From contig DATGHU010000006.1 in NCBI GenBank assembly GCA_035307765.1, positions 62,001 to 126,000 on the forward strand: a DNA stretch of 64,000 nt, in the 5' to 3' direction. A program made the position numbers and the translations under genes. The notes below the pieces were generated by a model. The model did not search any database. It had not been told where the DNA came from and saw only the letters and a list, made by a program, of their open reading frames with translations. Every line of letters starts with the position of its first letter. The stretch's first letter is position 1. Positions 8,565-17,039 of the stretch are shown here, in pieces. This DNA is from a bacterium (lineage in GTDB: Bacteria; Sysuimicrobiota; Sysuimicrobiia; Sysuimicrobiales; Segetimicrobiaceae).

Positions 8565-9902
8565 ATGGCCGTTCGCGGCTCCACGGAACGAGGACCGGCG
8601 ACCGATCACCCGGCCGGCGCGTCCGGCCAGGGCGGGGCCATCCGCCGCGAGGGGCGGCGGCTGATGGATCTGTGGTGGCAGGAGATGACGGCCGCGGACG
8701 AGACCGGGCGCCCGGCGGCGTACGTCTTCGTGATGGGCTCGCTCTGCGAGCTCCTCCGGGTTTTCGACGTGGTGCTCAACGCGCCGGAGATCACCTCGCT
8801 GCAGACCGCGATTCGCGGACACTCGCTGACATACATCCAGGCCGCGGAGGACTACGGCTACTCGCCGGACATCTGCGGCTACGTGAAGGCCGACGTCGGA
8901 CTGCAACTGAAGGGGCGGACGCACCCCCATGGGAAAGTCCCGCCGCCTGGCCTCGCCGTCGCCACGAACATGTGCAATACCTATATCAAGTGGGCCGAGA
9001 TCTGGGAGCAGCTGTACCACTGCCCGGTCTTCGTGCTCGACCTGCCCGCCTGGCGGGGTACCGGCGCCGACCTCCGCCGGGACGGCGAGGCGTTCCAGAA
9101 CGATCGCCGCTACGTCGAGCGGCAGCTGGGGGACCTCATCGCCCTCTGCGAGCGGGTGACGGGCAAAGCCTTCGACATCGACAGGCTACGCGAGGCGATG
9201 GCGGAGGTGAACCGCCTCGCCGCGTGCTACCAGGAGGTGGTCGCGCTCAACCGCACCCGCCCCGCGCCGTTCAGCGCCATCCGCGAGGGCATCGTGTTCC
9301 AGGGGATTTCCAACCTCTATCGCGGCTCCCCGGAGGGGCCTCGCTTCTTCGAGGCCGCCCGGGAAGAACTCGAGGAGCGCGTGCGCCGAGGGCAAGGGAC
9401 GGTGCCGGCGGAGAAGTTCCGGCTGATGCTCGGCGGGACGACCTGCTACGCGGCCTTCAAGCGGTTCGCGGAGCTGTTTGAGGAGTGGGGCGGGACCTTC
9501 GTGCACAGCACGTACATGGTCTTCGCCGGCGGAGGGTTCCCCCCGGGGTTTGGCTACGACCTCGCCCACCCGATCGAGAGCCTGGCCGAGGAGCTCCTGC
9601 TCTCCGCCTGGCGGGGCTTCAGCACGCCGATGTTCTACGCGCAGGACTGGCTGGCCGAAACCGCGCAGGAGTGGTCGGTCGACGGCATCTGCTTCCACGG
9701 CGTGAAATCCTGCCGCACCACGTCCACGGGCCTCCCGGATGTGCGGGAATGGCTGCGGACGCACAACGACATCCCGGGTCTGTTCATCCAGTCCGATCTG
9801 GTGGACCCGCGGCTCTGGTCGGATGCACAGCTGAAGAACCGCGTCGACGCGTTCATTGAGTCGCTCGCCGGCCGCAAGGCCGCGGCGGGGGCGGGGAGGT
9901 GA
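8565..9902 (+). CDS. bcrB: benzoyl-CoA reductase, BcrB/BzdO-like catalytic subunit
   Basis: 445 residues, close to the usual size of the larger catalytic subunit. Family features include '[17 protein letters not shown]', '[14 protein letters not shown]', '[19 protein letters not shown]', '[16 protein letters not shown]' and '[12 protein letters not shown]', giving the cysteines expected to hold a [4Fe-4S] cluster and contact substrate. ATG 8565 has GGGAGGACG upstream, 12 bases after the previous stop. The stop TGA is 5 bases before the next gene's ATG, so translation is probably coupled. No oddities seen. Confidence 0.82.
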   Translation: MAVRGSTERGPATDHPAGASGQGGAIRREGRRLMDLWWQEMTAADETGRPAAYVFVMGSLCELLRVFDVVLNAPEITSLQTAIRGHSLTYIQAAEDYGYSPDICGYVKADVGLQLKGRTHPHGKVPPPGLAVATNMCNTYIKWAEIWEQLYHCPVFVLDLPAWRGTGADLRRDGEAFQNDRRYVERQLGDLIALCERVTGKAFDIDRLREAMAEVNRLAACYQEVVALNRTRPAPFSAIREGIVFQGISNLYRGSPEGPRFFEAAREELEERVRRGQGTVPAEKFRLMLGGTTCYAAFKRFAELFEEWGGTFVHSTYMVFAGGGFPPGFGYDLAHPIESLAEELLLSAWRGFSTPMFYAQDWLAETAQEWSVDGICFHGVKSCRTTSTGLPDVREWLRTHNDIPGLFIQSDLVDPRLWSDAQLKNRVDAFIESLAGRKAAAGAGR

Positions 9903-9907
9903 GGGGG

Positions 9908-10717
9908 ATGTTCGGCGGCGGCGTCGACGTCGGGTCGACTCAGACGAAGGCCGTGATCCTGGACGGCGAGCGGCGGGTGCGGGGGCGCGGGCTGGTCGAT
10001 ACCGGCGCCCGCCTCACCGACGCGGCGATCGCCGCGTTCCACCAGGCGCTCCAGGCCGCGAATGTCCTAGAGGCGGACGTGGGCTGCGTCATCGGGACGG
10101 GCTACGGCCGGTTCCGGGTCGAGTTCGGACACGCGCAGGTCACCGAGATCTCCTGCCACGCCCGTGGGGCGGTGTACCTCTTTCCGCAAACGCGCAGCGT
10201 GCTCGACATCGGCGGCCAAGACACCAAGGCGATCAGCGTGGCCGGCACGGGGCAGGTGCTGGACTTCTGCATGAACGATAAGTGCTCGGCGGGGACGGGG
10301 CGGTTCTTGGGCGCCGCGTCGCAGGCGCTCGAGATCCCGCTGGGGGACCTTGGGCCGCTCGCGCTCACCGCCAAGCACCCCGTCACGATGACGACGACCT
10401 GCACGGTCTTTGCCGAGTCGGAGATCCTGGGCTGGCTGGCCCGGGGCCGAAAGACCGAGGACGTGCTGATGGGCGTGCACGTGGCGATCGCCTCCCGCAG
10501 CCTGTCGCTGCTGCGCCGGGTCGGCGTGGAGCCCGAGATCACGTTCACCGGGGGCGTGGCCCGCAACACCGCGATGGTCAAGCTCATCGAGGAGCTGACC
10601 GGCGCCCCGGTCAACGTCAGCGAGGAATCCCATTACTGCGGCGCGGTCGGCGCCGCGCTGCACGCGCTCGACCGCGTCGCCGCACAGGCCGGCGTCGCCG
10701 CAGGGGGGGGGCTGTGA
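9908..10717 (+). CDS. benzoyl-CoA reductase ATPase (activator) subunit 1
   Basis: 269 residues of the BcrA/BcrD/BadF/HgdC ATPase family (actin/hexokinase fold). Nucleotide motifs are '[16 protein letters not shown]' and '[14 protein letters not shown]'. The two cysteines that would share a [4Fe-4S] cluster across the dimer are in '[13 protein letters not shown]' and '[12 protein letters not shown]'. It hydrolyses ATP to drive electron transfer into the catalytic subunits. I prefer ATG 9908 (GGAGG upstream) to GTG 9899; the difference is three residues. The stop overlaps the next GTG start. Its small size matches the Azoarcus (Bzd) subtype, where both ATPase subunits are about 30 kDa, so I give no Thauera-style A or D letter. 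Confidence 0.82.
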   Translation: MFGGGVDVGSTQTKAVILDGERRVRGRGLVDTGARLTDAAIAAFHQALQAANVLEADVGCVIGTGYGRFRVEFGHAQVTEISCHARGAVYLFPQTRSVLDIGGQDTKAISVAGTGQVLDFCMNDKCSAGTGRFLGAASQALEIPLGDLGPLALTAKHPVTMTTTCTVFAESEILGWLARGRKTEDVLMGVHVAIASRSLSLLRRVGVEPEITFTGGVARNTAMVKLIEELTGAPVNVSEESHYCGAVGAALHALDRVAAQAGVAAGGGL

Positions 10718-11523
10718 GCCTGACCCTCGGCCTCGACCTTGGCTCCACCCACACGAAGGCCGTGATCGCCGATTCCGCGGGACGGATCCTCGGGCGGGTC
10801 ACCTTCCACAGCGGGTATAACTTCGCGAAGGCGGCGGCGCGGGCGCTGCACGACGTCCTGGAGACGGCCCGGATCCCGCAGGCGGAGATCGGCTACATCG
10901 CCGCGACCGGGTACGGCCGGTACATGGCCCCGTTCCGCGATCTGTCGATCACCGAGCTGACGTGTCACGCGCGCGCGCTGTCCTGGCTGTTCCCCGGGGT
11001 CCGCACACTGCTGGACATCGGCGGGCAGACCGTGAAGGCGATCCGCCTGGACGCCCGCGGCCGCGTCAAGGCGTTCCGGCTCAACGACAAATGTGCCGCG
11101 GGCAGCGGCGCGTTCCTGGAAAAGACGATGCGCTACCTGGGCTACGCGGCGGCCGACATCCCCACCTTGTCCGCAGCCGCGACCGACCCCGCGACGATCT
11201 CGAGCGTCTGCGCGGTGTTCGCCGAGTCGGAGGTGATCAACCACCTGACCGCCGGCCGCAGCGCCGAGGACGTGTGCGCGGGCGCCGTGGTCGCGTTGGC
11301 GGAGCGGGCGGGCCAGGTGTTCAAGCGCGTGAAGCCGGAACCCGAGTACGGGCTGAGCGGCGGCCTCACCCGGGTACCGCTGATGCGCTGGGCCCTGGAG
11401 ACTTCTCTGAAGTGCGAGTTTCATGTGGCGCCGGATGACCTGGGAGTTTACGCGGGCGCCCTGGGCGCGGCGCTGCTGGCCCACGAGCGACTTTGCAAAC
11501 TGGCCCGACAACAAACGGCCTGA
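10714..11523 (+). CDS. benzoyl-CoA reductase ATPase (activator) subunit 2
   Basis: 269 residues, paralogous to the preceding gene and of the same length. Motifs: '[16 protein letters not shown]', '[15 protein letters not shown]', '[20 protein letters not shown]' and '[16 protein letters not shown]'. The second nucleotide motif carries Thr where subunit 1 has Asp (GGQT versus GGQD), a difference worth noting for an asymmetric heterodimer. The GTG start at 10714 overlaps the previous TGA by three bases, which indicates translational coupling and equal stoichiometry. The assignment as the partner ATPase rests on gene order, length and motifs. Confidence 0.82.
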   Translation: MSLTLGLDLGSTHTKAVIADSAGRILGRVTFHSGYNFAKAAARALHDVLETARIPQAEIGYIAATGYGRYMAPFRDLSITELTCHARALSWLFPGVRTLLDIGGQTVKAIRLDARGRVKAFRLNDKCAAGSGAFLEKTMRYLGYAAADIPTLSAAATDPATISSVCAVFAESEVINHLTAGRSAEDVCAGAVVALAERAGQVFKRVKPEPEYGLSGGLTRVPLMRWALETSLKCEFHVAPDDLGVYAGALGAALLAHERLCKLARQQTA

Positions 11524-11561
11524 AGCGGGAAGGACAACTGCCCCATGAGGGAGGGAGCGTC

Positions 11562-12545
11562 ATGAGCGTGATCCAGGAGACGGTCGGCACCCCGGTTCAG
11601 CCGCGGGCGCCGGAGAGCTTTCAATTCCAGGACATCCTCTACGAGAAGCAGGGCTGGGTGGCCCGCGTGACGGTCAATCGACCGCACGTCTACAACGCCT
11701 ATCGCACCCAGACCCTGGTCGAGCTACGGGAGGCGTTTCGCGACGCATCGTACGACGACGGCGTGGCGGTGCTCGTGCTCACCGGCGCCGGCGAGAAGGC
11801 ATTCTGCACGGGCGGCGACGTGACCGAGTACGCGACGCAGTACACCCAGCGGCCCCGCGACTACTGGAAGTACATGAGCGTGTTCGTGGAATGCCACGAC
11901 CTGCTGCGGAACCTCGGCAAGCCGACGATCGCCCGGCTCAATGGGATCGTCGCCGGCGGCGGCAACGAGTTCAACATGGCCTGCGATCTCGCGGTGGCGG
12001 TCGAAGGGATCACGATCCGCCAGGTGGGCACGCGGGTGGGCAGCGTGGCCGCGGGCGGGGCGACCCAGTGGTTGCCGATCATGATCGGCGATCGGCGGGC
12101 GCGCGAGATGCTGCTGACGTGCGATCCGATCGATGCCCGGCAGGCGCTGGAGTGGGGACTCGTCAATCGCGTGGTCCCCCGCGAGCAACTCGACACGGCC
12201 GTCGACGAGCTCTGCCAGAAGCTGATCGACAAGTTCCCAGAGTGCACGCGGTATACGCTCCAGCAGGCGAACTTCTGGAAGGATTTCGCCTGGTCGATGA
12301 CCGTCGGCCACGCCCGCGACTGGCTGAGCCTGCACTTTGCCACCCGCGAGCCGTGGGAGGGGATGTCGGCGTTCGTCGACAAGCGACCGCCCAGCTATCG
12401 GGACGTGCGCGAGGACGCGCGCGACGGCGGGCCAGCCGAGTTCATCTGGGGGCCGCCGGCCCGGACGTGCCCTTCGTGTGGCGCCCGGGGGCTTCCGGCC
12501 AACATGGCCTACTGCGGCCGCTGCGGGCAGCGGCTGTCGCCGTAA
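11562..12545 (+). CDS. ring-opening hydrolase of the benzoyl-CoA pathway (Oah/BadI-like) with C-terminal zinc ribbon
   Basis: 327 residues. Residues about 20-285 form a crotonase domain: 'RVTVNRPHVYNAYRTQTLVE', oxyanion segments 'AFCTGGDVTEYATQY' and 'LNGIVAGGGNEFNMACDLAV', then 'RVGSVAAGGATQWLPIMIGD'. Related enzymes (BamA/Oah on 6-oxocyclohexenecarboxyl-CoA, BadI on 2-oxocyclohexanecarboxyl-CoA) add water and cleave the ring. The first segment resembles BadI, the overall position Oah; I cannot decide between them. Unusually, the last 30 residues carry CPSC and CGRC knuckles about 16 residues apart, a zinc-ribbon not expected in this family. ATG 11562 has GGGAG upstream. Confidence 0.72.
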   Translation: MSVIQETVGTPVQPRAPESFQFQDILYEKQGWVARVTVNRPHVYNAYRTQTLVELREAFRDASYDDGVAVLVLTGAGEKAFCTGGDVTEYATQYTQRPRDYWKYMSVFVECHDLLRNLGKPTIARLNGIVAGGGNEFNMACDLAVAVEGITIRQVGTRVGSVAAGGATQWLPIMIGDRRAREMLLTCDPIDARQALEWGLVNRVVPREQLDTAVDELCQKLIDKFPECTRYTLQQANFWKDFAWSMTVGHARDWLSLHFATREPWEGMSAFVDKRPPSYRDVREDARDGGPAEFIWGPPARTCPSCGARGLPANMAYCGRCGQRLSP

Positions 12546-12558
12546 GGGGGGTGCGAAC

Positions 12559-13314
12559 GTGACGCGTCATGACCAGGTAGCCGTCGTCACCGGCGGCGCG
12601 AGCGGGATCGGGAAGGCGGTGTGCCTCGCCCTCGCGGGGGAGGGTGCCCGGGTGGCGGTTGCGGATCGGGACGGGGAGGGTGCGGAGGCCGTGGCGGGCG
12701 CTGTGACCGCCGCGGGAGGAGATGGCCTCCCGGTGCGGATGGACGTGACCAGCCGGGCAAGTGTCGACGAGGGGCTGCGACAGGTGCTGGCCCACTGGGA
12801 GCGGATCGATGTCCTGGCGAACGTCGCGGGATGGGACCGCATCGTCCCGTTCGCCGATACGACGGAGGAGTTCTGGGACCGGGTGATCGCGATCAACTTT
12901 CGGGGCGTCCTGGCCACGTCGCACGCGGTTCTCCCCCACATGGTTGAGCAGCGCCGCGGGCTCATCGTGAACGTGAGCTCCGAGGCCGGCCGGGCGGGGT
13001 CATCCGGCGAGGCGGTGTACTCCGGCGCAAAAGGCGCTGTGATCGCGTTCAGCAAGGCGCTCGCCCGGGAGGTGGCGCGCCACGGCATCCGGGTGAACGT
13101 CGTTGCGCCCGGCCTGACGGACACCCCGCTCCTTCAGGGGCTGATCGCGGATGGCAACGAGAAGCTCGTCTCGGCGATCATCAAAGCGACCCCCTTGGCA
13201 CGCCTGGCCAGAGCTGAGGAGGTGGCTGACGCTGTGCTCTTCCTTGCGTCCGAACGGGCGTCCTTCATCACGGGCCAGACGTTGAGCGTCGGTGGAGGGC
13301 TCACCATGGTCTGA
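12559..13314 (+). CDS. short-chain dehydrogenase, BadH-like 2-hydroxycyclohexanecarboxyl-CoA dehydrogenase
   Basis: 251 residues, classical SDR: cofactor motif 'VVTGGASGIGKAV', 'NVAGWDRIVPF', catalytic Ser and Tyr-x3-Lys in 'SSEAGRAGSSGEAVYSGAKG'. The phrases 'NVAGWD..VPF' and 'FWDRVIAINFRG' are characteristic of BadH-type alicyclic acyl-CoA dehydrogenases. It would oxidise the ring hydroxyl to the ketone that the neighbouring hydrolase opens. In Thauera and Azoarcus clusters this step is done by a zinc-dependent alcohol dehydrogenase (Had), absent here. The GTG start at 12559 follows AAGGGGGG by several bases, 13 bases after the hydrolase stop. Confidence 0.8.
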   Translation: MTRHDQVAVVTGGASGIGKAVCLALAGEGARVAVADRDGEGAEAVAGAVTAAGGDGLPVRMDVTSRASVDEGLRQVLAHWERIDVLANVAGWDRIVPFADTTEEFWDRVIAINFRGVLATSHAVLPHMVEQRRGLIVNVSSEAGRAGSSGEAVYSGAKGAVIAFSKALAREVARHGIRVNVVAPGLTDTPLLQGLIADGNEKLVSAIIKATPLARLARAEEVADAVLFLASERASFITGQTLSVGGGLTMV

Positions 13315-13452
13315 GGGCGCGAGAGGCCGCTGGTTGTCGAGGAGCCCGGCCGGACCGCCCGCGAGGGGCAGCGGCACGATGGCCTCCTCCACGACCGGTA
13401 ACCCCGGGCGCGTGGATGGCGCGACCGGGCCCTCACCCGGTAGTGCCTGGGT

Positions 13453-14412
13453 ATGTCTGCATCCGATCTGATCATTCATCAAGTCACGTTGCCGGTGCCG
13501 TTTCCCCTCAAGACGGCCAACGTGTACCTTGTCGGTACCGGAGCGGGGACGATTCTCATCGACACCGCCTTCTACAGCCCCGACGCCTGGGCGGCGTTGC
13601 GGGGGGAGGTGGCCGTCTTTACCGCTGTCCATGGCCAGCTCGGCGCGATCGTGCTGACCCACCATCATCCGGACCACATCGGGATGGCCGGCCGCTTGCA
13701 GGAGCATTACGGGGTCCCTGTGCTGGCGTCTCCCGGGGAGGCCGAGCTGGTCGGGCGGGTCTGGGGCCCGGATGCGGATGGGGGTGGTACGGAATTCTAT
13801 AAGGCGCACGGGATGCCCGCGGCCGCCCTCCGCAGTATCACGCGGGAACTCGACGATCTGCTCGCGGCCCTGGCGCCGCTGCCGCTTGTCGACTGGATTC
13901 CCACCAACTGCCTGCTGGCGCTGGCCGGGGCCGAGTTCGTTCCCGTGCTCACCCCGGGACACTCGCCCGCCCACCTCTGCCTCTTCCATCCCCCCTCGGC
14001 CACCCTGTTCGTCGGTGACCACCTCCTGCCGCGGATCACCCCGAACATCGGCTGGTACCCGTACTCCGGCCCCGATCCGCTTCGCGATTTTCTCAGTGCG
14101 CTGGACGCGATCGAGCACTTGCCCGTTCGAGAGGCCTACCCGGGGCACGGGGCGCCGATCCTCGATATCCGGGCACGGATCGCTGGTCTGCGCGCCCATC
14201 ACGCTGAGCGCTTGAGGGCCGTGCGCGCGCTTCTCGACGGAACCGCCCTTACCGGATACCAGGTCGCCGAGGGGCTCTTCGGCGCCGGGCTGCCTCCCCA
14301 GCAGGCCCGCCTGGCGGTGGTGGAGATGCTCGCTCACCTCGAACACCTGCGGCAGCGGGGCGATGTGGCGATCACATGGCGGCATGCCAGAGCGGCCTAC
14401 CGTGCGCGGTGA
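13453..14412 (+). CDS. MBL-fold metallo-hydrolase
   Basis: 319 residues. The metal-binding signature is 'LTHHHPDHIGMAGRL' (HxHxDH), followed by 'VLTPGHSPAHLCLF' and 'FVGDHLL', with a last histidine in 'AYPGHGAP'. A C-terminal winged-helix-like region (about residues 240-310) is typical of the LACTB2/glyoxalase II-like subgroup. Members hydrolyse thioesters, lactones or nucleic acid, and a CoA-thioesterase role would suit the last position in this CoA pathway (inference). It starts 138 bases after the SDR gene at ATG 13453 with a weak ribosome site, so it may belong to the operon or have its own promoter. Confidence 0.8.
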   Translation: MSASDLIIHQVTLPVPFPLKTANVYLVGTGAGTILIDTAFYSPDAWAALRGEVAVFTAVHGQLGAIVLTHHHPDHIGMAGRLQEHYGVPVLASPGEAELVGRVWGPDADGGGTEFYKAHGMPAAALRSITRELDDLLAALAPLPLVDWIPTNCLLALAGAEFVPVLTPGHSPAHLCLFHPPSATLFVGDHLLPRITPNIGWYPYSGPDPLRDFLSALDAIEHLPVREAYPGHGAPILDIRARIAGLRAHHAERLRAVRALLDGTALTGYQVAEGLFGAGLPPQQARLAVVEMLAHLEHLRQRGDVAITWRHARAAYRAR

Positions 14413-14610
14413 CAGCGAGCGCCTCCTCCTCGGCGCCGCGGGGGGAAACTCGTCACTCCTCCGTCATCATACCCGCGTGTCCTCACGGGGCGAAGATGGG
14501 GCTCGACCCTGCCTCGATCGGTTCAGTGAGGGGCGGACAAACGCGCCCGCTCCGCTCACGAAGATATCGGTATCACCTACCGCTTCCCAAGGCTTAGCCG
14601 GGACGGTGCG

Positions 14611-15624
14611 CTACTGTGTTTCGAACGCCTGCATCACCTCAGTCGCGAACACCTCCATGTCTGCCAAGAGCTCGTCCATCTTGTCAACAACAAACACAAT
14701 GCCGAGGTGCGATGCACCGATTGCTTGGAAGCTCTTGATCTGCTCCACAATCTCAGGTGGGGTGCCGAGTAGATTGCTCGCTCGATAGTTCGCCAATACA
14801 TCCTCGTCCGTGCGACGACTCTCTACCGCTGTTCTTCGGAGATGCTGGGAACTCAATGCCCGTTTCTCTGCGTCCCGTTGGCTGGTGCCAAATGTCAACC
14901 ACGTCTGAACGTGCAGACTGAGCAGGCTTGCATCCCGACCACTGGCCTCCGCAGTTTCTCTCACTTCAGCCCATGCGCGGCGTGTTTGTTCCGGCGAAAG
15001 CCCGGCAACGATCAACCCATCGCCGAGACGTCCGACGCGCTGCAGGCCAACGGGCGTATTCGCAGCGATATAGATGGGAAATGGGCTCTGCGCCGGTTGG
15101 GGGGCTAATTCGACCCCTGTGAAATGCACGTAGCGTCCTTTGAAGCTTGCCGGGTTGGCGTTGAAAAGGAGACGAAGACCCTGAATGCCCTCTTCGACCC
15201 ACGTCCCCCGATGCGCGCCTTTGAGCCCGGGGTGGACAGCCTCAAATTCTTCCCGGTTCGAGCCCAGGCCCACGCCGAGCATCACGCGTCCACCGCTCAA
15301 CGTATCCAGCGTCGCTACCTGCTTGGCCAGGAGCACGGCTTCGCGCTGGGGAAGAACGATTGTACTTAACATAAACCGCAGCCTATCGGTGATGTTCACG
15401 AGGCTCGCATAGGTGACGAGGGGTTCGTAGTAGTTCGGTGTACTAGCCTGCGTCAGTCGGATGCCTTGGCGGGTCGTCAAGTGATCATTGGACCAAATCG
15501 AGTAGTAGCCGAGGTGCTCCGCACGGCGTGCGAACGCGGCGAGTTCTCGGACGCGCACAAATCCAACCGGATACGCCGTTCCTTCCCGGCAGCCGGGAAA
15601 TCCCGCGCCGAAACGCATCGTCAT
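14611..15624 (-). CDS. LLM-class flavin-dependent (possibly F420) oxidoreductase
   Basis: 337 residues with the bacterial-luciferase-like TIM barrel. Visible features are 'AEHLGYYSIWSNDHL', 'PLVTYASLVNITDRLRFMLS', 'LDTLSGGRVMLGVGLGSNRE' and 'PFPIYIAANTPVGLQRVGRL'. The family transfers hydride using F420 or FMN, in cofactor metabolism, degradation or monooxygenation. The substrate cannot be told from sequence. Start ATG 15624 with GAGAGGTGG upstream. It is transcribed alone, convergent with the MBL gene and divergent from the first DUF3830 operon. Confidence 0.82.
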   Translation of the reverse strand: MTMRFGAGFPGCREGTAYPVGFVRVRELAAFARRAEHLGYYSIWSNDHLTTRQGIRLTQASTPNYYEPLVTYASLVNITDRLRFMLSTIVLPQREAVLLAKQVATLDTLSGGRVMLGVGLGSNREEFEAVHPGLKGAHRGTWVEEGIQGLRLLFNANPASFKGRYVHFTGVELAPQPAQSPFPIYIAANTPVGLQRVGRLGDGLIVAGLSPEQTRRAWAEVRETAEASGRDASLLSLHVQTWLTFGTSQRDAEKRALSSQHLRRTAVESRRTDEDVLANYRASNLLGTPPEIVEQIKSFQAIGASHLGIVFVVDKMDELLADMEVFATEVMQAFETQ

Positions 15625-16155
15625 CCGCCACCTCTCACGTAATCACCGCGTCGGGCTCTCCGGGTTTTCTTCACCGGGACGCTCACGGTCCTCCTACTGC
15701 TGTCCCCACGGCTTAGCCCGTGCTTTCGGCTGAGCCGACAAGGAGCGGTCTCGCCCGGCGGCATGGGATCACTTGGGGGCGTGCTTTTGCGCGGCCACAG
15801 GGTTGAGGAGGGAGCTGGATCACCCTCAACGAACACGAAAATGCCGGTGGACTGAAGGTTGCGTTATATTTCTTCCGCTCCCAAGGATCACCTCGACGGT
15901 CGGCGCGTCGGATTCGTTGCCGGGGCGAACCAAGTGTGGCGAGGTGCGAATGACGTATTGCCTGTTTGCAGCTGGCAGGCTGAGGCGTGTCCCGCGTCAG
16001 GCCTCGGTGGGCTCCGCGATGCCGAATCGCAAGGTCGATTCGAACCGCCCCCACCCCGGCCCGTTCGTGGGTCTGAGTTCGGGCAGCACGTCGAATATTG
16101 GTGGGCGTAGGGCTGATCCGGCCGGTTTCTGGAGGCCAACAGTGGAGGGCGACCA
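15625..16155 (+). other. 531-base intergenic region with an inverted repeat, no gene seen
   Basis: No reading frame here has a credible start, ribosome site or family similarity. The region separates the LLM oxidoreductase (minus) from the DUF3830 operon (plus) and should hold both promoters. It contains GGATCAC three times (15766, 15817 and 15885). It also contains a perfect 7-base inverted repeat, GTTGAGG at 15802-15808 and CCTCAAC at 15824-15830, with 15 bases between, which could be a regulator site. The last bases (GGAGGGCGACCA) are the ribosome site of the next gene. Confidence 0.45.
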
Positions 16156-16578
16156 ATGAAGAGAATCGGTGTGGAGTTGGACGGCGTCACCGTGACCGCC
16201 GTCCTTTTTGAAGACAAAGCCCCCGTGACCGTTGCGAAATTCTGGGAATGTCTGCCGTACGAGGACCGGGTCACACACGGGAAGTGGTCCGGAGATATGT
16301 TCCACACCAATACCGACTTCGCGTTCGAACTCGACGTCTCGAAGTGGGCGTTTGGCATGGAGAACCCCGTCGGGTACCAGGCGCCTGGGGATATTGTCTT
16401 CCTGCCGGTGGCCAAAGAGATTGCCATTGCCTATGGCGGCGCGCGGTTCTCGTGGGTGACCGGGCCGATGATGGTCTCCGCGATCGGCCGCATCGAGGGC
16501 GATCTGACAGAATTCGCCAAGAAGGCCGACCGATTGCAGTGGGAAGGGGCGAAGCGCATCGTTCTGCGACGGCTGTAG
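16156..16578 (+). CDS. DUF3830-family (cyclophilin-like fold) protein
   Basis: 140 residues. I recognise the pattern shared by all copies in this window: an acidic residue before 'APxT' near residue 21 ('EDKAPVT'), 'KWSGDMF' near residue 43, 'PGDIVFLP' near 76, 'IAIAYGGARF' near 88, and a C-terminal 'WEGAKRIVLRR'. DUF3830 is, to my knowledge, a bacterial/archaeal family of unknown function with a cyclophilin-like beta-barrel. No signal peptide, so cytoplasmic. It is the first gene of an operon with a second copy, a cyclodeaminase homologue and a Dpp-type importer, suggesting a role in handling the imported compound (inference). Ribosome site GGAGGG. Confidence 0.75.
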   Translation: MKRIGVELDGVTVTAVLFEDKAPVTVAKFWECLPYEDRVTHGKWSGDMFHTNTDFAFELDVSKWAFGMENPVGYQAPGDIVFLPVAKEIAIAYGGARFSWVTGPMMVSAIGRIEGDLTEFAKKADRLQWEGAKRIVLRRL

Positions 16579-16612
16579 GGGACGGCGTTGGATCAAGAAG
16601 TGGGAGGCGAAC

Positions 16613-17014
16613 ATGAAGCGAGTCGTCGTGGAGTTTGACGGAAAGGCTTTTGATGCCGTGTTGTTCGATGATCAAGCGCCGATCATCTGCAACAACATCT
16701 GGAATGCCCTTCCGTTGGAGGGTCCGGCCACGAATACCAAATGGAGCGGCGATATGCTGCGCCTCTGGGTGCAGATTCCGGAGCCGCCGGAGCGCGAGAA
16801 TATGTCGCAGTTGCAAAACCCAGGGGACATCATCTTCCTGCACAAGTGGAACGGGCTCCGCTTCGTGTACGGTCAGGCACGGATGCAGGGGCCAAACGGG
16901 GCGCATCCGACTCCGCTGGTGGGCCGCATGCTCGGCGGGGTCGAGGAGCTGGCCGCTCTGGGCAGCCGCGTTGAGTGGGAAGGCGCCGCGCGGATCCGGG
17001 TTCGGCGGGCCTGA
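16613..17014 (+). CDS. DUF3830-family protein, second copy
   Basis: 133 residues. It shares 'DDQAPIICNNIWNALPLEG', 'TKWSGDMLRLW', 'NPGDIIFLHKWNGLRFVYGQ' and 'WEGAARIRVRRA' with the family pattern but is clearly diverged from the preceding copy. The two are paralogues, perhaps forming a heterodimer. ATG 16613 has GGGAGGCGA upstream, 34 bases after the previous stop. The cyclodeaminase-like gene follows 25 bases later. Confidence 0.75.
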   Translation: MKRVVVEFDGKAFDAVLFDDQAPIICNNIWNALPLEGPATNTKWSGDMLRLWVQIPEPPERENMSQLQNPGDIIFLHKWNGLRFVYGQARMQGPNGAHPTPLVGRMLGGVEELAALGSRVEWEGAARIRVRRA

Positions 17015-17039
17015 GGGGCGAACCGGGCGCGAGCCGGAT

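Noticed and set aside
13315-13452. Minus-strand peptide-like stretch between the SDR and MBL genes
   Set aside because: Looks coding over about 30 codons but has no start, no ribosome site and no family match.
13000-14385. 461-codon minus-strand open frame across the SDR and MBL genes
   Set aside because: It is antisense to two well-supported genes, has no family-like motif and no ribosome site.
15766-15891. Three GGATCAC copies as a possible CRISPR or iteron array
   Set aside because: Only seven bases long, unequal spacing (51 and 68 bases), no conserved repeat unit.
16021-16060. tRNA T-arm-like string (GGTTCGAATC on the minus strand)
   Set aside because: The flanking bases do not form the five-base T stem and no acceptor or anticodon arm can be drawn around it.
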